Shown here one piece after another: positions 61,301 through 64,000 of a DNA stretch of 64,000 nucleotides. The stretch lies in the NCBI GenBank assembly GCA_027676805.1, contig JAQENU010000001.1, positions 62,001 through 126,000 of the forward strand, given 5' to 3'. Each line of letters begins with the position of its first letter. Positions within the stretch are counted from its first letter, which is position 1. Below the pieces are notes generated by a model. That model saw nothing but the letters and a program-made list of their open reading frames with translations. It was not told the DNA's origin and did no database searches. The DNA is from Coprobacillaceae bacterium UN01-12pH3A. Its GTDB lineage: Bacteria > Bacillota_I > Bacilli_A > Erysipelotrichales > Coprobacillaceae. The position numbers and the translations under genes were made by a program.

Positions 61301-64000
61301 TACCTGTTTATAAATATAAAGGGTATTGTTGTCATTGACTTGAATATCTGCATTGGCATTAGCATGTTTGTTTCCACCCACATCTTCACCCAATGCTTTA
61401 TCCAATGTTTCATCCTCTACCAAAGCATTACTGTTTTGATCGGGATTATTAACACTAAAGCTGTTTCCATAAGGGTTTTCTGCAGATTTCACAATTTTTT
61501 CATCACTGTTCAAATAAGCTAATACCCATAATGGTCGTTCCTGTGAAGAGGGCTGACTATATGAGATCGTACCGGAAAAAGAAATTTTGAGAGATTCTCC
61601 CGGTTTTAAATCAGCTTTATCTCCATAGTTTTTAAATCTAAATGTCACTTTTGTGGTTGGCTGGCTTAAGCTTTCTAAGCCATCTGCCCCCGGAATACGT
61701 GCTTCTTCAACACTCGAGAAGATTACTTCAATTTTATCCAGTTCGATATCAACACCGTTTTTTCCATCCGCAGACATTTTCGTAATTTTAAATTGATTTG
61801 GAGAACCACTGACAGCTGTATCATTCAATGTCATTCCCACCGGTAAATCAAAACTGATAACAGGCTGATTGAAGTCTGCTCCATTAGTGGAAACATTTTG
61901 CGCAGTGATCGTATACTGCACCATGTCTCCCGGTTTAAATGTTTTAGAATTTCCATTTGGATTTTCGGCAACAACTCCTAAGTTAACTGTTGGCACTTTA
62001 GTTTCTAATGCCGGCAGCAGAATCTCCACTGTTTCAGATTCTCTTGTCACAGTATGACGCTGCTCTGCACCGTTTTCATCTTTGATGATAAAATGATATT
62101 GTGCATCGGCAACATTTTGAATACGGCGGATTTCATTATAAGCCGCATCACTTGGTCGCTGATTAAAGGTATAATGAATATCAAAGCCATCTGATATAAA
62201 TCCTTTTTCAATGCCTGTATATACCACTTTTACATGGGCTGCCTTTAATGATGGATCGATTGCTGCCGTTCGGCTTTGTCCTTGATTTAATTTTTGGAGG
62301 TCTTTAAATTCTCCGTAGGGCACTTCTATCCATGTATCACTGCCATACGTTTGATAATATACTTTTGCATTTACCGCCATAGCGGAATCTTTATTGTAAG
62401 CACGGTATATTGCTACCGAGTTAATGTAATATGAATCCTGATCGACATGCGAATCTTTTATATATTTCCCCTGACTGGCATCATAGAACTGTAGTTCTGT
62501 CTGGGTATCGGTAATCTCAATCGATTCAGCTTTAACCTTATTTGTACCGTTGGCAAAATTACGAATGATAAAGACATTTTCGTAAGGATTTAATGACAAT
62601 GATTGATCTGCCGTTACAGATTTCAAATCACCGGAAGTGATGCCTTTATGAATCTCTAAATTAAAGTCCATTAACTCTTTCTCTGATATATTTTTAAACA
62701 TCACTTTATTTTTATCAGTGGTTCCCTCTTTAATCACATCTGTTTGATGGATCGGATAAACTTTGATAGAAGCCGTTGTTGGATTGAGAGTCTCATCTAA
62801 GACATAGCCCTTTGGAGCTTTTATTTCTTTTACGTAATACGTCGTTCCATCCGCCTCAGCATTCAATAATTCACTTACCGCATACCCTAATTCATTGGTT
62901 GTAACTTCGCCTATTGCATTTGTATAAGCGGAATCGGAATAGATTCTAAAGACAGCTCCGCTTAATCCTTTATCCGGTAAAGTCTGATCCGCTTTATAAA
63001 TAACCAAGCGCCCTTTATCGGCTTTATTTATAATCTCACCATGGGCTGTCCCATTTGGATAATACGTTTCTACTGCTGATTTTTGCGCTTCCACAGTAAC
63101 CTGATATTGTGTATTTGAATACACATATCCATCCGGATTATCCGGCGAGTCGATTTCTTGAACATAATATTGTCCGGCCGGAACCTCTGTCCAAATGATC
63201 TTTCCATCTGCATCGGTCACTTTTTCTTTCACCAAACTTCCATCAGGCAGATAAAGTCCAAAATGCACACCGCTGATCGGTTGATTGGTTAATCCAGGAA
63301 TATATGATGAAACATCATCTAATTTCGTGATTTCAATCTGCCCCAAAGCCTGATCAATCACGTTGTCACTTCCGTCCGAATGAAGTGTTGTGATCTCTGT
63401 TGCTTTGATTTCAAAAGTGATAGGCTCAATTTTTTCAAAGCCATCCGGTGCTGTTGTTTCGACTAACCTATACTGCCCCGGTTCAAGCATGAATGATGAG
63501 AAAGTGCCATCTTCTTTTGTAATAATAGTATTACTGATTAACTGATCCCCTTTATATAAGCTGAAGATTGCTCCGGCTAATCCTGTTCCATCAGGTTTAG
63601 CTTTCTTAAATTCAAACTTACCAAAATTCGGATTATTTACAATCGCTTGACTGCCAGTCAACTCAGTATTTTGTTCTCCCATCATGATTGTAATGGAATA
63701 AACATTTTCGTTTTCCGCAAAACCATCAACCGTTTTTGTTTCTTTCAATGTATAGGTTCCAGCGACTAAGTTTAAGAACTGCACTTTACCATTTTCGTCA
63801 CTGACTTCCTTAGCTACTTCTGTACCCGTCGCATCATATAATGTAAATTCTGCGCCTTGAAGCGGTAATTTATCTGTTGAATTTGTCCAAGCCGCGACTT
63901 TATCAAGGATTAAGCTGCCATAAGGATCATTCAATACTTCAATCTCTTTTGTTGTGCCATCAATGTTCGTTGTAAAAGTAATTTTATTTTCATCTAACAC
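58337..64000 (-). CDS. Giant SpaA/SdrD-type cell-surface adhesin, N-terminus outside window
   Basis: At least 1887 residues; the frame is open at 64000, so the signal peptide and N-terminus are missing. About residues 28-440 hold four SpaA/Cna-B-like modules, each with a lysine strand (LILDKV, FEFKKAK, IEITKLD, LVIYKAD) and the matching glutamate (LKETK, LVETT, VQEID, VKEIK), the pattern of internal isopeptide bonds. A long DUF11-like middle follows. About residues 1137-1840 hold five SdrD B-type calcium-binding modules (GDYVWFDxNxNGLQD). The end has NNPDTKDP, a membrane helix and a lysine-rich tail, a non-standard sortase-like signal. Probably an adhesive stalk. Confidence 0.88.
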   Translation of the reverse strand: MLDENKITFTTNIDGTTKEIEVLNDPYGSLILDKVAAWTNSTDKLPLQGAEFTLYDATGTEVAKEVSDENGKVQFLNLVAGTYTLKETKTVDGFAENENVYSITIMMGEQNTELTGSQAIVNNPNFGKFEFKKAKPDGTGLAGAIFSLYKGDQLISNTIITKEDGTFSSFMLEPGQYRLVETTAPDGFEKIEPITFEIKATEITTLHSDGSDNVIDQALGQIEITKLDDVSSYIPGLTNQPISGVHFGLYLPDGSLVKEKVTDADGKIIWTEVPAGQYYVQEIDSPDNPDGYVYSNTQYQVTVEAQKSAVETYYPNGTAHGEIINKADKGRLVIYKADQTLPDKGLSGAVFRIYSDSAYTNAIGEVTTNELGYAVSELLNAEADGTTYYVKEIKAPKGYVLDETLNPTTASIKVYPIHQTDVIKEGTTDKNKVMFKNISEKELMDFNLEIHKGITSGDLKSVTADQSLSLNPYENVFIIRNFANGTNKVKAESIEITDTQTELQFYDASQGKYIKDSHVDQDSYYINSVAIYRAYNKDSAMAVNAKVYYQTYGSDTWIEVPYGEFKDLQKLNQGQSRTAAIDPSLKAAHVKVVYTGIEKGFISDGFDIHYTFNQRPSDAAYNEIRRIQNVADAQYHFIIKDENGAEQRHTVTRESETVEILLPALETKVPTVNLGVVAENPNGNSKTFKPGDMVQYTITAQNVSTNGADFNQPVISFDLPVGMTLNDTAVSGSPNQFKITKMSADGKNGVDIELDKIEVIFSSVEEARIPGADGLESLSQPTTKVTFRFKNYGDKADLKPGESLKISFSGTISYSQPSSQERPLWVLAYLNSDEKIVKSAENPYGNSFSVNNPDQNSNALVEDETLDKALGEDVGGNKHANANADIQVNDNNTLYIYKQVKGDFDDDYVDYNRVAQTSSGGNIDYKINVKNGDDSDTPVDRIRIVDILPFYGDTLTSRDNDSALVFDRSTTLKKEALLKSIDFLDIPDYASAKIFYCIDSRSYDEKWDKWTKEARQKVTTTEDLPILYSTMSDAEWQKGVHKWYTADEITDDDLKYVSAVAVEVSCDNGQYFEKGESLSIGIQMQAPVYSADELDEFDNEYIANSAMVAVSRGGMRDEPITSNNRTENYEVKVKLSMPKGKIGDYAFYDINRNGLQDDGDAPIARLGVKLYQYKTTYVNGIAKTVRSLINTTTTSSSGYYEFDDLDCNVPVNGASKNSADPNDFAGKTIYEYQVEFEKPQDESRYQYIPTLPNVGEDDSLDSDIGNDANNPDTYLLTSIVRLTATKEGTNYVGEINNSLDAGFTALGALGNYVWVDANRNGIQDEDEKGINGVIVRVYHANDNGSLGSLIEETKTTFGYGSKEGYYTFKDLPEGKYIVEFDTSQVVTGGYNAHYSFTVPYQGDSEYDSNAVHSVNDFTMRSDVIQLDYRGYDMSVDAGLTVYSAISGIAFEDRNYNDQQDLDNGNDIPVPNTLVELYRINPLDGTLETTPTATQVVKEDGLYYFDHLADGQYQVRFVFPDEYEIVNANIGWDDSQDSDIEYNLSADLRSGFTDIIALPQNTLVEHIDGGASRYSNLGDYVWFDANQNGLQDTAKEEYGIVNVPVYLQMRSPNSVGWEQVAQATTDQSGHYLFEHLKASDYGTEIVYRIVFDLPISSKLTIPKNGDSERDSNALAAYLPGAGFPTDIIHLNYHAKDLSWDAGIIDSYGTIGDYVWFDENQNGLQDETNSGIGGIPVILEYNETGDLSDDRFWQVIGQTTTNAAGYYLFTDLNAGMYRVRFQIERPYYVTLSNVGRDSTIDSDGVALFEDNWYYSRPFYLNEEGYDMTWDCGVYLPKSFMNDLGGFNNPDTKDPTSFMTWSLIGLVSAGIVSGLVLETKKKTRKIKKVK

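Noticed and set aside
1..64000. CRISPR array, tRNA, rRNA, prophage or insertion sequence
   Set aside because: Reading the gaps showed no repeat-spacer pattern, cloverleaf-like sequence, phage structural genes or transposase.

Overview
The window is a low-GC, densely coded stretch of a spore-forming Bacillota chromosome. The absence of outer-membrane genes, the strong GGAGG-type ribosome binding sites, and the DPA synthase, SpoVAF-like, SirA-like and FtsK/SpoIIIE genes all fit that. Large SdrD/SpaA-type adhesins, a GH18 lipoprotein, a cysteine desulfidase-family gene and a lone PurF-like gene suggest a gut-type anaerobe, perhaps of the Erysipelotrichia. The genus-level placement is inference only. 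I see no rRNA, tRNA, CRISPR array, insertion sequence or prophage.

Layout. 1-5.4 kb: parE (partial) divergent from plsY, then a block collinear with Bacillus subtilis (ynzC, tkt, a SirA-like gene, yneF). 5.4-5.6 kb: a structured RNA with its own promoter (6S-like, or a leader of ynzC). 7.2-16.2 kb: a second Bacillus-like block on the minus strand, dpaA-dpaB-dapA-RNase J-ftsK/spoIIIE-ymfF-ymfH, with a mother-cell-type promoter in front of dpaA. 16.2-34 kb: housekeeping and accessory genes. These include cysteine desulfidase, two MATE exporters, an ABC-F ATPase, a pair of secreted paralogues (one broken by an amber codon), a nuclease-helicase fusion, a SpoVK-like AAA protein, Smr, and an aldehyde dehydrogenase. 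34-39.5 kb: rarA, a VOC protein, a MerR regulator with TraX, a VanY-type peptidase and a UDG-family protein. 39.6-43.3 kb: a four-gene MBOAT/DHHW/SGNH acylation operon. 43.4-50 kb: SpoVAF-like protein, AAC(3)-family acetyltransferase, two lipoproteins (one GH18) and a PurF homologue with a dismantled glutaminase. 50.3-55.2 kb: a cyclic-di-GMP operon (GGDEF-EAL, a PAS/GAF/GGDEF protein, a YfcE-type phosphodiesterase). 55.4-64 kb: cell surface, with a MucBP-like repeat protein, a lone type IV prepilin and a giant SpaA/SdrD adhesin cut by the window edge.

How it works together. Two themes recur. The first is sporulation: DPA synthesis, a SirA-like replication brake, DNA translocation, a germinant-receptor-family protein, and a candidate Spo0A box in the purF-like promoter. 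The second is the cell surface: O-acylation, VanY trimming, GH18, adhesins, and c-di-GMP turnover next to the adhesins. The most unusual items are proteins that keep their family fold but have lost canonical catalytic residues (the RNase J-like and PurF-like proteins) and several structured non-coding elements that the protein genes do not explain.

Start codons were chosen by ribosome binding site. Many of the listed starts are therefore shorter than the longest possible reading frame.
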